The position numbers and the translations under genes were made by a program. A DNA stretch of 64,000 bases from Cryptomeria japonica (lineage: Eukaryota > Streptophyta > Pinopsida > Cupressales > Cupressaceae), in the NCBI RefSeq assembly GCF_030272615.1, contig NC_081408.1:308019950-308083949 (forward strand). Direction: 5' to 3'. The notes beneath the pieces are model-generated. The model was given only the letters and a program-made list of their open reading frames with translations. It ran no database searches and was not told the DNA's origin. This document shows positions 33,173-44,602 of the stretch, in pieces. Position 1 is the stretch's first letter; each line of letters opens with the position of its first letter.

Positions 33173-33360
33173 TGCATTAATGGGTTTGATGAGAACCTTT
33201 CTATCTAGTTTGTGATGTCTTGGACAAATAGAAGAGTTACTATGGGTGGTATTTCCTTGAAATGAATGCATTAATGGGTTTGATGAGAGCCTTTCTATCT
33301 AGTTTGTGATGTCTTGGACAAATAGAAGAGTTACTATGGGTGGTATTTCCTTTAAATAAA
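33173..33360. repeat. 94-bp tandem duplication
   Basis: Two copies, 33173-33266 and 33267-33360, begin TGCATTAATGGG and are nearly identical. The unit sits in the decayed frame that follows (FVMSWTNRR is encoded in both), so the duplication is recent relative to the coding decay. Confidence 0.9.
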
Positions 33361-34610
33361 TGAGGATGTTGTTGCTAAAGTAACTGGTCTATCCACTAGG
33401 GGTAGAAAGTAGAAAAAGTAGAGCAGGGTCACCAACAATGATAGTCTGCCCCTCTTCTTCAAGGAGGGCAAAAAACTAGTCAAATTGAATGGTGGGTTTG
33501 ATCATGAGGAGTCGTTGAGGCCTTGGAACCAAGTATATTTGATGACAATGAAATTATTTACTCTAGACGGAATATTTAAGGTGTATTATTACTATAATAT
33601 CCCATTGCTCAATCATTTTTGTCATAATTTCTTGATTCACTCTATGTTCTTCCTTTTGAACTCTTTGGAGAACTCCATAAAAGATGCCTTGGAAATAGCC
33701 AAAAACCCTAAAAAGAATCTCATCCCTCTCCACCAAGGGCTCATTTTTCATTTGTATAATTTCCACTTAGTCCCGTACCCACCTAAACCTATAATTATGG
33801 TTGAGGCTCCCTTGCATTATAATTCCCCTCCTATGGCTACCATTATGGGTCTCCTAGTGGTCATAAGAGCAAAAATAAGTGCTTACATATCCTAAGTGTT
33901 AGCAAAGCCTCCCGACTAGAAAGAAACCCTTAAGATTCCCTCCCAGTTCACTTTCCCCACTACCTCTATCTTTCTTACCTTATATGGGGTTAAGTCCACT
34001 ACTAAAACGCTCCTCTTCATGCACAATCTTGTCATCGAAGGTCTCTATGACCTTAAAAAATGCAATACTTCCAATAATTTGGGTAAAAGAGGGAAAATCA
34101 AGCAGTCTATTCCATCGACTAATAAAGTGAAGAAAAACATGGCCCAATTTCATATTGAGGATATTGACAACAACAAAGATGCAACTCAAGCCAACAAGGA
34201 GGATGAGAATGAGGATATGGGAGGATTCAATCCTTGGAGGTCTAATAGGTTTGCAAGTAGGTCTATGAACAAAGGCTTTGAGAAGGTGGACATGGACAAG
34301 AATGAAGAGGATTATACAATGGAGGAGTGTGAGGTTTTTGAGAATGAGGATAGCTCATAGAAGACGACTAGTGGACAATCCAAGAACTCCCACCACATGG
34401 ATAGCACCAAGACAATGCCTTTGGACCTGATTAGAGAGGCACACGTGTATGAAGATGTTCACTTGACTGAAGAGACCCACCAAGTTGGGAAGAATCATAC
34501 CTATAGTAAATTTAATGCCATTGTTGTGAAGCTCTTAGCCTTGAAGGTGAAGGCTTTAGACCTTAATTTAAGAAGATGGTTATTCTTTCAAGGTTCATTT
34601 TGAAAGTGAT
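33361..34610 (+). pseudogene. Decayed unknown repeat-encoded protein
   Basis: Fragments in + frames read as one former protein: a helical part (33485-33895, with an IPLHQGLIFHLYNFHL element) and a Lys/Glu/Asp/Asn-rich, probably disordered part (34019-34360). A short tail to 34603 follows. Several stops separate them. I do not recognise the family. Like the frames at 1784 and 22786, it combines a globular segment with a charged tail and seems to be repeat-borne. Confidence 0.4.
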
Positions 34611-35259
34611 GCACAAGCTTGTTATAATGCTCTACCTGTTATAGTAGAAGGTGCTTGAGAAGGATGGTAATGATGATGGAAATTACAAGGACCTATTTAA
34701 ATTCCTCATTGAGGATTGGGGTGGCCTATTTTCTTGGCCACTTGTTATCTATTTTTTGGTTTTTTCAGTCATTTAGTTTCTAAAACTCCAAGACTTTATC
34801 ATTGTTGGTCTTATTACTATAAATTATTTTCTAAAAGGAATATAATACTAATATTATGTTGTTAATAGTCTATTGGCGTTGCCTACTGGTTGTTTTGTCT
34901 AAAATACCCTAGTTACGTTGCTTTTTAATATAGAAAAATGACCCCATATTAAAATCAAAGTATTCATGATGAAAATCATTCACAATATCTATGGGGATTT
35001 CCTTATAATTAGAATTAGAATTAGTATGAGGGTTTAAATGAATTTTTCTTGTCAAAAGAGAATTAGGGTTGAACAATTAGATCTTGACATAAAAACGCTA
35101 AGAGTAAACATATAAATTTTGAAGATAAAACTTAGATCAATGAATTGGTATAAAAAGTTAGAATAAAAACCTAAAGGGGAAACATTAAGGATTGTGTAGG
35201 TGCATTTAGGTTTAATAAAAATATGTAGGAATAAAATCATTTTTACATATAATCCTAGG
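34611..35259. other. No gene seen
   Basis: AT-rich, short frames only. The pol part and the 3' LTR of the old minus-strand Tat-like element should lie on this side but are not recognisable, so that element appears truncated here. Confidence 0.3.
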
Positions 35260-38200
35260 CTAAATATTTTTACTATCAACAGTTGTGGAGTTTGTGCCCT
35301 TTCCCACATATGTAAAGAAACAATGAAAGAGTGTACATGTCAATGCATCCAATCTTTTAATACTTTGTATTATCAATTTATAAAAAAATGCCTTCAATCC
35401 ATACCCTAAGCCTGATTTATCTGTAGCCCGCTGAGTATGAGGTTGGATAGGTTCTAAGATACCTTCTTTTCTTTTTCCTATAGGACCTGTTCCAGTGTAT
35501 CCCATTTTTTGAAGGATGTTAAATCCTTTTCCATATTTTTCTGTAGGTATTCTGACATTGTTGATCTTTTGTTGGACTTCTTCATCCTTGTATAGCCACT
35601 GTAGCACATCTTTGTATTCTATTTCCTCTGATAAGGTCCCAATAGTATCAAATGCTTCATCAAATATTGGAAGATGTTTCATAATTGGTTGTTGTTTAGA
35701 GTTTGATGGTTTTCCATAGGATTTAGGAGAAAGTGGTAATTGTGATAGTGAATATTCTTCGTTCCCTCGATCTCTTAGCTACATTTGTTTTTCCATACTT
35801 GACAAAATTGAGGCAAATGATTTTTCTTTGGATTGTGTGTTTGAAGACGATGCCTCCGTATTATGAGGAACAATGACCTCCTAAGCTAGTTTTAGATTAC
35901 TACAGTACTGAAATGGATTTGAATATGTTAAGATCATGATTTCCTACCCATTGTAGGGAAATTTCAGGCACTGATGATATGTTGATGGAATAGCTTGTAT
36001 GTCATGTATCCAGGGTCTTCCCAAGAGTATGTTGTATGATAAGTCCAAGTCCATAACTTGGCATGTTGTGTCTTTCTGCAAAGGTCCCACTCTAATGGGT
36101 AATACCACAATTCCTTTAGAGGAACACTCCTCTTCATCATATACTTTGATTGTGATCTTTTTTGGGGGATCAACTACATCTTCAGAATAACCTAGAGCAT
36201 GAACAAGACTCAATGAGAAAATGTTTAAGCTAGCTCCCCCATCTATTAGGACACATTTAACACACGTCTTGTAAATGAGGACTTCAATATGCAAGGGAGC
36301 GTTATGGGGATGTTGTAAGGACATGTTGTCTTCTTCGATGAATGATAAGCAGTGAGGGGTAGTGAGGTGTCCCACCATGGTTTGGAATTGATCTACATCA
36401 AGATCTTTGGACACTGTTGTATCTACTAATGCTCTTTCAAGAATTTATTTGTGTGCAGGTGAAAGCTTTAAAAGTTCTAAGATGGATATTTGTGTGATAT
36501 TTTTCTATAATTGATCCACTAGACTATATTGTTTCATAGTGGATGATGTTTTAGTTGTAGGACCCAGCAAAACAACTTTGGCTTTGCTTCTTGTGATAGC
36601 ATGAGAAGGTTCTTGTTGTTGTTTCTCTTTAACCACAATCACATTTACCACATTGTCATATGCATGAGCACAATTCACCTTTCCTTTCCCCTTACCATTA
36701 TGTGTTGCTGATGATTCACCCTTCTCATAGTTTGGAAGCGGAGTTTTGAAAGCTATATGAGATTCGTTTATCGTATGTCCATACATAGTTATCTCTTCAT
36801 TATCAATCAAATCTTGGATGACATGTTTCAACCGCTGACAATTATCTGTATGGTGTCCCTTGTTTCGATGAAAATTGCAATAAAGGTTGTCGTTTCACCA
36901 AGAGGGTTTCACTTGAGGTTCGAAGTTTCTTCCTTGTGGCAAAGTAATCAATTTTTTTGCAAGAAGCGTCTTTAATGCTGAACCAAGTGGTTCACCAATG
37001 TTTGTAAATTTCCTTCGAAAGAAATTGTTGAAAGTTGATTTTTGGTGAGTGTTGTTTTGTTGAGTCGTTGCTGAGTGACTGGATAAATTGAAAACGGATT
37101 GCTTTGGTTTTACATTGTTGTTATCCACTATCCCATCGTTGATGACATTTAAATTTCTATTCCAAAATTTTGGCTTATCATTATTGTTGTTAGCATTATT
37201 GTTAGGAGGATTAACTCCTTCTTTGTATAGCTTCAACTCACCCTTCTTTACCATGGCTTCCTCCATTCTGATTCTATTATCAATCATCTTTTCAAAATTT
37301 TGATGATATTGCATTTTTAGATGATAGCTCATTTGTCCGTTTAGGTTGTCGATGAATATGTCCATTTTCTCGTATTCTGGCACCGTACAAGGATATCGTG
37401 AAGCTAATCATCTCCATCTCTGTAGAAATGTCATGAAAGGTTCTCCACTCTTTTGTTTAGTATTACATAGGTCGAGCATTGTGACCTCGTGTTGTATGTT
37501 GTAGGAGTATTGTGAAACAAACTTATCCGCCAATTCTGCGAATGATCTAATTCCAGGTGAAAGTTTGGAGAACCATTCCATAGCTAGTCCACTTAAGCTC
37601 TTTGGAAATAATCTCATCAGGTATGTATCCTCATGTGCAAACTCCATACTCATTGTGCAAAATTCTTGTATATGATCTTGGGGATCAGTACTTCCATTAT
37701 ATTTATCATATTGAGGAGTTTCACAACATGTAGGAAATGGTATCATGTTTAGATTTTTGTCGAATGGGTAAGGACACATTTCTTGAAGCAAGTATCTTCT
37801 AACAATTCCTCTCTGCATATCTTGAATCCGTGTTTGCAGCGTTTGTATTTATTGTGTAAGTGTTGTGATAGGATTATCAACATGGTTTATTCTTGTATAA
37901 CCATGAGTTTGCGTTCTAGTATGATCTTGATCTCTTCTTGTATCATCTCGACTTTCTCATGTCCTCATTATATTTAGCTTTGTTGAGGATTTCTACGTCA
38001 TCCCTTTTAGGAACAAAAGTTTTCCTTATTAGTTCTTATGTTATCAGGGATTGATGCGTCATTCTTTTTGTGACCGGAAATCTCCTCATGTTGTTCATTA
38101 ACATGGAAAGGGTCACTTCTCTTTTGTCCTAAATTGGTCACATCAAAATCTTGGGGGAGTGTAGTACCAGATTTTGCTAACATTAGGAAGTTTTTTTTTT

Positions 38201-38311
38201 TTCTCCCTCCAATATTTTCTCCATAAATTTATTGAATTTAGGATCTTGTTTGATTTCTTTGATATTTTGATCTATTATGTCTTCTTCTTGTATTTCGCTT
38301 TGATGTTCCAT
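35260..38311 (-). pseudogene. Gag-protease-G-patch relic of the older Tat-like element
   Basis: A probable start ATG lies at 38311. A gag domain at 37780-37405 (MCPYPFDKN, MEWFSKLSPGI, FLQRWR) is followed by a knuckle-like CNFHRNKGHHTDNC around 36860, with TGG-to-stop damage nearby. The aspartic protease has DGGASLN at about 36240, again DGG and not DTG, and LLGRPW near 36010. The G-patch is at 35560-35410 (EKYGKGFNILQKMGY, GPIGKRKEG, then SGLGYGL). Stops near 37405, 36895, 36505 and 35944 break it. The regularly placed glycines of the G-patch are kept in both this copy and the young one. Confidence 0.85.
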
Positions 38312-38953
38312 GTTCAGGTATAATCTTCAATTATTTCAAATGTTTCTATTTTTAATTTATGCGATCTTTCGTCTCTGTGCTCTAGTTAAAAAGGGCATAC
38401 ACGTGTGTTGAATATTGTGCAGGGATTCGATTGTCTATAAGGTGTTTCGATAAGTGACTAATTGTCAATGTAGATATGATAGAGTGATATGACAGGAAAA
38501 GATAATTCAAGTATTTGTAAGTTTGTAAGTTTTTCGATCTTAGTTTGGAGTGCAATGATGATGATTTTGATAAGACCAAGTCCAATAGGAATGGTATATC
38601 CTATGATATGGGACAAGGTTATCCTGACCAAACATTGTAGTTTCATGATAGAGGATGATAGATCCTGATGACAAACTATGTTTTGAGTGATCAGTTTATC
38701 AAAGAGGTGATGATGCACTTTGAGATGTTAGATCTTGAACTTGTTGAAGGTGAATACTTGAAAATCTTGGGGTATCTAGTTCTAGAATTTGATTTGTCAA
38801 AAGATAACTTGACCAAGTGAACCAAGAAGACAACCTAAGCACAAAATGACAGATATCAAGTGTCTATGCTCATTGTAAATTGACCAAGCAAACATGACGG
38901 ATCTGGAAAAGACATGCAAGAAGACAAATCTGGACTGATAGAGACAAAAATTT

Positions 38954-39157
38954 GTACGATAGTTTACACAGTCCCAGATAACAATTCATATAAACCCATA
39001 TGATAAACTAGGAATCCCATACGAAACTTCGCACAAAACCATACGACAAATGATAACAAATAAGCTTCTACTAATCTGAGTTGTACGACAATTAACACTG
39101 AATATGACGATAAACTAGCTTTCTTGTACGACAAACTAGAAAACTCGTACGACTAAG
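38954..39157 (-). repeat. Word array F: GTACGA-type words, about 21-bp phase, before gag
   Basis: On + the copies read GTACGATAG (38954), CATATGATAAAC (38997), CATACGAAAC (39019), CATACGACAAA (39040), GTACGACA (39083), ATGACGATAAAC (39103), GTACGACAAAC (39126) and GTACGACTA (39148). Intervals are 21-22 bp or twice that. It takes the place of array B of the young element, between the conserved leader block and gag, but with a different word. Confidence 0.7.
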
Positions 39158-40256
39158 GACAGAGCAGAGACAAAATTTTGACTTTGACAAATTTTTGATC
39201 AATGATGTTTAATGTTTTGATTATGTTTTCCAGTTTTAGATGTTTGAGTTTCTGTTTCAGGGATGAAAACATAGCAAACACGCAATATGATAAGTGACCT
39301 CAAGCACAACGCTAAATCCTAAGGAAGTTGGCTGAGAGAGAAAACCTTTGCTTGCAAACTTAGGTACACACCCAATAGCTAATCAAAATACGATCGCTGA
39401 GTCTCACGCAATGGATTCTCAATGCCGTATTATCCAACTCCAAACGCTAATAGGGGCACAATATGGCAAGTGTCTTGGGAGAGTTACTATCTCTCTTGCA
39501 CAAAGATTATCCCCCTTTCAGAGGTGAATCAGGTAGCTTCTATCTTAGGGTTCATAGTATGGATTTCCATTTGGAATTACCCTTTATAGTCGTGCAAGCG
39601 CGATTAAGGCCTATAGCCCAACAAGGTACCGAAACAAGAAGTAGTCACACAAGTGTGATTGAGACCATGAGGCCCTACTAAATGTTCGATATGAGAGATC
39701 TCAAAAGAGAAAACTCAAATAATCCCATCCTCCGAGACTTTAATCCCAAGAGGCCTATTTTTTAGAGTGAGTCGGAAAGCTTAGGTCTAGCTGTACTCAC
39801 TTGGGTCATTCTCACAGGGTGATTACTTTTTCCCACTGTGACAGGCCCGCTAAAGGTATTCAAATCTCAAACATAGAAGCACTTCAAGGGTTGAGATTTT
39901 TGATTGTCCATACGGATGAGAGCATACTCTCCTACCTTTTAGACAACTTCTCAAACATAGAAAACAAGATTGTTCATTTACCAATAGCAAATTAAGTGTG
40001 CCTAGAAAACTTTAAGAAGACACAAAGTTTGGTTGAGCTTCCTTTAGGCAACCTGCGAAACAAATACATTAGTAATCATGTTGTTTTGATGAATTGAATT
40101 TCTTTGGCAAACGTAATCTTCGACAATCCTCCTGCAAAAACTAGTTAAGCTGCTAGAAAAATCAAAATAAGGCAAGGGTTAGCATTAGTAATAGCCAAAT
40201 TGAAGCACACAAACCCTAAAATGCAAACTATTTTGAAAATTTAGAAGCAAAAAATC

Positions 40257-40352
40257 ATACAAATATCTTCACCTAATAGTACGAGTATTCCCACATACCC
40301 GTACGAGTGCACAAAGAAACTTGTACGGTATTGTAAAGGTACTCGTATGAGA
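40257..40352 (-). repeat. Word array E: GTACGAG-type words, 22-bp phase, next to the primer site
   Basis: Copies on + lie at 40257 (CATACAAAT), 40279 (GTACGAGTA), 40301 (GTACGAGTG), 40323 (GTACGGTA) and about 40344 (CGTATGAG), an interval of 21-22 bp. It lies about 75 bp from the primer site, the same place as array A in the young element. Confidence 0.7.
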
Positions 40353-40426
40353 TTTTGAAACAGGTCCGACCAGAAACCTGTGAGATGGAAGATTTGATGA
40401 TGAGAGAGGCCAAAAATGAGATTTCC

Positions 40427-40445
40427 GGCCCCACAGTGGGTGCCA
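40427..40445 (-). promoter_or_regulatory. Primer binding site, tRNA-Lys type
   Basis: The minus strand reads TGGCACCCACTGTGGGGCC, three bases after the LTR end. It differs from the complement of the plant tRNA-Lys 3' end (TGGCGCCCACCGTGGGGC, as I recall it) at two positions, both CpG sites that have become CpA or TpG. This is the expected decay of a methylated old copy. Confidence 0.7.
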
Positions 40446-40842
40446 AAATGTTGTGTGTGTGAAGTAGGGTACCTGCAACTACAACACAAGCACTCAATAG
40501 AACATTACAAGCATGGTTAGCAAATTGAAATCAAACGAAAGATAAACCATGACAAAGCAATCTATCGCCTCTTAAGAGATGCGAGTGTGGATTTGCTCTC
40601 AAATCTAGATGAGCAATCCCAGTGACTTGACTACACCAAGATAGAGGATTTAAAATGATATGATGTGCAAGCTAGATGCATGCATGATTAAACTAGATTG
40701 ATCAAAGAAGCTAATTATTCTAATGATATGCATTGAATTGTGCTAAATGATGATATAATTAAACTAGATGAGATTGATTATGCTATATGATAAACAATTA
40801 TGCTAGAATATGATTAAATTAAGCTAGATCTAAGATGCAATT

Positions 40843-41004
40843 GCCTATAATAACAATGCTTAAATGAGATGAGATAGGATGTGCCTATAATAACAATGCT
40901 TGAAATGAGATGAGATGGGATCTGCCTATAATAACAATGCTTAAGATGACATGAGATGGGATTAACCTATAATAACAATGCTTAAATGATATGAGATGGG
41001 ATCC
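40843..41004. repeat. Four copies of a 41-bp tandem unit in the LTR
   Basis: Units containing CCTATAATAACAATGCTT start at 40843, 40883, 40924 and 40965, each followed by a GATGAGATGGGAT-like tail. The spacing is 40-41 bp. Confidence 0.9.
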
Positions 41005-41446
41005 TTTATGCTCCAAAATGGGGGATATTTATAGGATTTCCAAGGCTAGGGGTGAGGTGGCAGGAATCAATGGTCAAGATTGAATCTGAAGATATCAAGG
41101 GTCAAATTGGAGGAGGTTGGAGAAGAGGTTAGAGGGAGGGACACTTGTCATCTCTGTGGTGAAAAGTGTCAAGGAGCCTTGCTCATAAGAGGACAAGTGT
41201 CCAAGGGAGAATATCCACCCCATAGGAGGTTAGGATAGGGTTAGTTAAACCCAGGGTTAGGTTAGGGGGTGATTAGGTTAGGTGGTTAGAAGTTAGGAGC
41301 CATGTGGGGATTTTGAATTTAAAAATTCAAATAATAGGAAAAGGCTAATTAACTTTCAACAACTCATAAATTGATTTGTTTTAATTAATTAGGGGATTAG
41401 AAGAAATGAATTAAATAGGGGGAGGATTAATTAATCAAAGGAAACT

Positions 41447-41557
41447 ATTTTTTATTTTTTTTGATAGGTAATTGGCCGGAGCCTGAATAGCTTTTGACTG
41501 GAGCTATGAACTAGTGGGGACACAGTAGGGGGCCCCATCCCCATTACATATCTTTGA

Positions 41558-41628
<71 letters not shown>

Positions 41629-41782
41629 GTTTGATTAGATTGACCCCAAGACCTTCCACATCCTATGGAAGGCCAAGAGTCACAACTTAGAATTCCACTT
41701 TAGATGTCCCTATTGGGAATTGAACTTGGGTCTCCACAATGAGAATCCAGTGTTTTAACCAGTTAAGCTCAACCCCTTGGAC
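41447..41782 (-). mobile_element. tRNA-derived SINE with internal (TTA)n, flanked by 15-bp duplication
   Basis: The flanking direct repeats AATCAAAGGAAACTA (41432-41446) and AATCAAATGAAACTA (41783-41797) differ at one base. On the minus strand the head reads like a tRNA: an A-box-like TGAGCTTAACTGG near 41770 and a B-box-like AGTTCAATTCC near 41722. The 3' end is an A-rich tail (ATCAAAAAAAATAAAAAA, 41464-41447). Between them lies a body and a long ATT/TAA microsatellite at about 41546-41628. Pol III transcription and LINE-mediated insertion are the known mode for such elements. Confidence 0.85.
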
Positions 41783-41951
41783 AATCAAATGAAACTATTG
41801 AAATGAACCTATTAAATAAATCCTTAGATTTATTAAGTGAATGGGGGAATTTAATCAAATTGCTAATGAATTCAATTAAATTGGGAAGGGGGATTAATTA
41901 AATAATTGCTTAGTTAATTAATTATCTTCAGACCATTTTTAGGTGTATACA

Positions 41952-44260
41952 GTTTGTTTGGATACATAAAATTTTCATGAATACAAATTAGAATCAAGTG
42001 GATTCACTTGTGGTAATTGAACAGATTTAGAAAATTCTTCTAAATATCATGTTTTAGTAATCCAATGTTGACATGTCGTGCATTGAAATCACCATCTCCT
42101 TCATATCTTAAGGCTTTTCTCTCATGCAAAATTATTATGATCCATCTCTTATATTTCATTGTAGCATGCCTTTTGCTTTTATTTCTTATGTTTGATTACA
42201 AATTATGAGTAAATAGTTCTCACTTAATTTTTAACTCCATTGATTAGTGTTTAAGAAAATCTTTTTCATTTAGTCAGGTAGTATTTGTCGCAATTATGGT
42301 TCTTAGGTTGTGAACTATATACTAGACCAATAATATTGCATCTAGTCATAAACCAAGTAATATTTTTTTTAACTATTTTTTAAGTTTGTAGTAGGTCGAA
42401 AGTACTATTGGTATCTTTTTACATTCCAATTTAATATATTTATATTGCAATTTTTTTAAAGTATTTTCCTAAAATTGTTAAAAGATCTACTCATCCCATT
42501 TGCTTGAAGATGATATGAAATGCTTTTTCTAGGAATTATCATAAATATATTCAAGTTCCTTAATGATATTTAATGAAGTGCTTTTAGACCACTAGTAATA
42601 TTTAGAGAACATCCAAATCTCGTGTTAATGTTTTCATAAATGAGCTTAGTTGTTATCTTTACAATAAACTTTTGTTACATATATTAATGTAATTGTTATT
42701 TAAATCACTTGTTTTTAACAATTTAATATTATTAGATTACATTATATAATAATACTCTAAGTGTGGAAATGAATTCCTAAACTTTAGAAATATATGAATA
42801 ATTATATAAAAATATATTAAGGAGAATCGACCCATCACATAGTCTTTATGACTTAGATCTTGAGAGATTTTTGATGGATAATACTCTTAATTGCTAGAAT
42901 TCAAATGTGTTTATACAAAAATAAACTATATATAAAAATAAAAAAATATAAATAATAATCATTTAAAAATATAAAAATATGTCAATACAATTGTAATAGA
43001 GTCTATAAACATCTTATGTGAGAATTCTTTCTCAAAGAAAATGAATGATTCTTTATCTTATCCAAATAAAGTGTCTAAAACTCCAACTTGTCAAATTTTT
43101 GTAGTATAAAAATCTTAATTATTAGAGTCAAGATTTGTTATAAAGATCTCAATTATTAGAATTGAGATGTGTTATGTGAAATTTTTTTTATAAATAATAA
43201 ATTAGAAACATGAATACATTTGTTCATTAATCTAAAAGATATATATGAAACTAAAACAAAATTTTATTTATTTGAACATTCTACATATGACATTCTTTTA
43301 GAGGAGTTAAATCAATGTCCACCTTGTTTATCTAATTTAAATTTGCATATATACATTTGTAACTAGTGGTACAAAATGTAAAGGAATTGATATGGAAGAC
43401 AAACAATTGCTCTTTCACACATGAATATAATAAAATTATATTTATTTGAATATTCTATGTATGGCGTTCTTTTAGAGGAGATTAACCAATGTCCACCTTA
43501 TCTATCTAATTTGCCCATATACATTTGCAACTAGTGGTACAAAATGTAAAGGAACCAATATGAAAGCTCTTACACACATGACTCTTTATCTCTTAGCACT
43601 TTAGTTTCAAAAGGACCAATCTTGATGCATAGGACGTTAGAAGTCCCCATCAAGTCATATGAAGATCTTGACCCACAAATTAGAGGGCAAAGCTAAATGC
43701 AAAGAAAATAGAAACATCATTATTATGTACCAATAAATATTCAAATTTTACATAAAATCTACGTCATCATCTAAAAACACTCACAACAAATAAATCTCCC
43801 TTTCAACTTCAAAATCCACATTTATTTTAATTTTTTTACTGTCTCTCCTTATTTAATTTAAATATATTAATATATGCACATAGAGTTGTACTTAATTCAA
43901 ACATGTTGGAATAAACAAAGAACACAAATTTCCACCCTATAGTATCTTTTTAACCAAATGCTTAGGGGATCCTTTCTATTGACAAAGAAGTGAAGATACA
44001 ACCATCAATCTCAACATCCAAAAGACTTCTAAATTTGGTTGACCTAGAACAAGGAAGTTGTGATTCCTATCCATACAATAAACAAATATTTTTATACATT
44101 AAATATATTATTATTTAAAAAATTGTCTTATCACCTCCCAAAAAAATTACTCCTATTGTCGGAAGGCAAAACTTCAATAGTAGTTGTGATAGTGACACGA
44201 GCACTTCCCGTGTCTGCAAAAATAAAACGAAGCGAAATAAGCAAATAAAAAATCCCAAAA
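41952..44260. other. AT-rich intergenic stretch; one 176-bp tandem duplication
   Basis: No coding sequence supported between the old element and the host gene. A segment beginning TTTATTTGAAYATTCTA is present at 43265 and again at 43441 (period 176 bp, both with AACTAGTGGTACAAAATG), so about 43261-43600 is a diverged tandem pair. The promoter of the downstream host gene must lie in or near the right part; TATAATA at 44332 is a possible TATA element but unproven. Confidence 0.45.
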
Positions 44261-44499
44261 GTGACACGTTACAAAATATTCGTAGGAAAAGTCTCTCGTT
44301 GTTAGCTTTTACACTAATACTGGTGCAGATGATGTATAATACACCTGCTATGCATTCTGTGATCCAAATGAGCTTATAGGGTACTTATTTTCATGGATTT
44401 TCTGAAATACTGCCCCGCTTATCGCGTGTGGAGCATGCCACATACATTTCAGCAGCAGATCCAATCCTCAACGCAACTACAACATCGGTCATTGCAGCA

Positions 44500-44550
44500 A
44501 TGAAGCTGAGAATGGGCGGTAAAGGTGAAGCAGAGTTGCATGAGAGATAA
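44500..44550 (+). promoter_or_regulatory. Upstream open reading frame before the host gene start
   Basis: ATG at 44500 opens a 16-codon frame ending in TAA at 44548-44550, only four bases before the main ATG at 44555 and in a different frame. Another ATG at 44540 is in frame with the main start and would add five codons (MRDKG). If the transcript starts upstream of 44500, the uORF would reduce or condition translation of the main protein (inference). Confidence 0.4.
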
Positions 44551-44554
44551 GGGG

Positions 44555-44602
44555 ATGGCAGATTTGGCGAGGAACGGACCTCTCGAACGTGATATCGAGC
44601 AG
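44555..44602 (+). CDS. PRAF-like gene, exon 1
   Basis: Sixteen codons from ATG to CAG, followed by the donor GTGAAG. MADLARNGPLERDIEQ matches the usual N-terminus of this family, which supports 44555 over the in-frame ATG at 44540. Confidence 0.9.

Larger units (their letters stand above)
35260..41951 (-). mobile_element. Older, truncated Tat-like LTR element (relative of 3373-18115)
   Basis: Reading on the minus strand: 5' LTR (41951-40449), primer binding site, word array, conserved leader block, second word array, then gag-protease-G-patch (38311 to about 35380). RT, integrase and 3' LTR are missing. The layout, the LTR start (TGTATACACC against TGTAGACACC), the three-base gap to the primer site and the G-patch all match the young element, but sequences are diverged and the frame has many stops. 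A SINE has inserted into the LTR, so the element is comparatively old. Confidence 0.85.
40449..41951 (-). repeat. 5' LTR of the older Tat-like element, enlarged by a SINE
   Basis: On the minus strand it starts TGTATACACC at 41951 and ends ...CACAACA at 40449. It is about 1.5 kb, or about 1.15 kb without the SINE and its duplication. Its start is AT-rich with TTAATTAA words, like the young LTR. A 41-bp unit (CCTATAATAACAATGCTT) is repeated four times at 40843-41004. Confidence 0.75.

Noticed and set aside
36895-37383. Independent gene for an Asn-rich protein
   Set aside because: It is the middle of the old gag frame, aligned in order with 7880-8270 of the young element.
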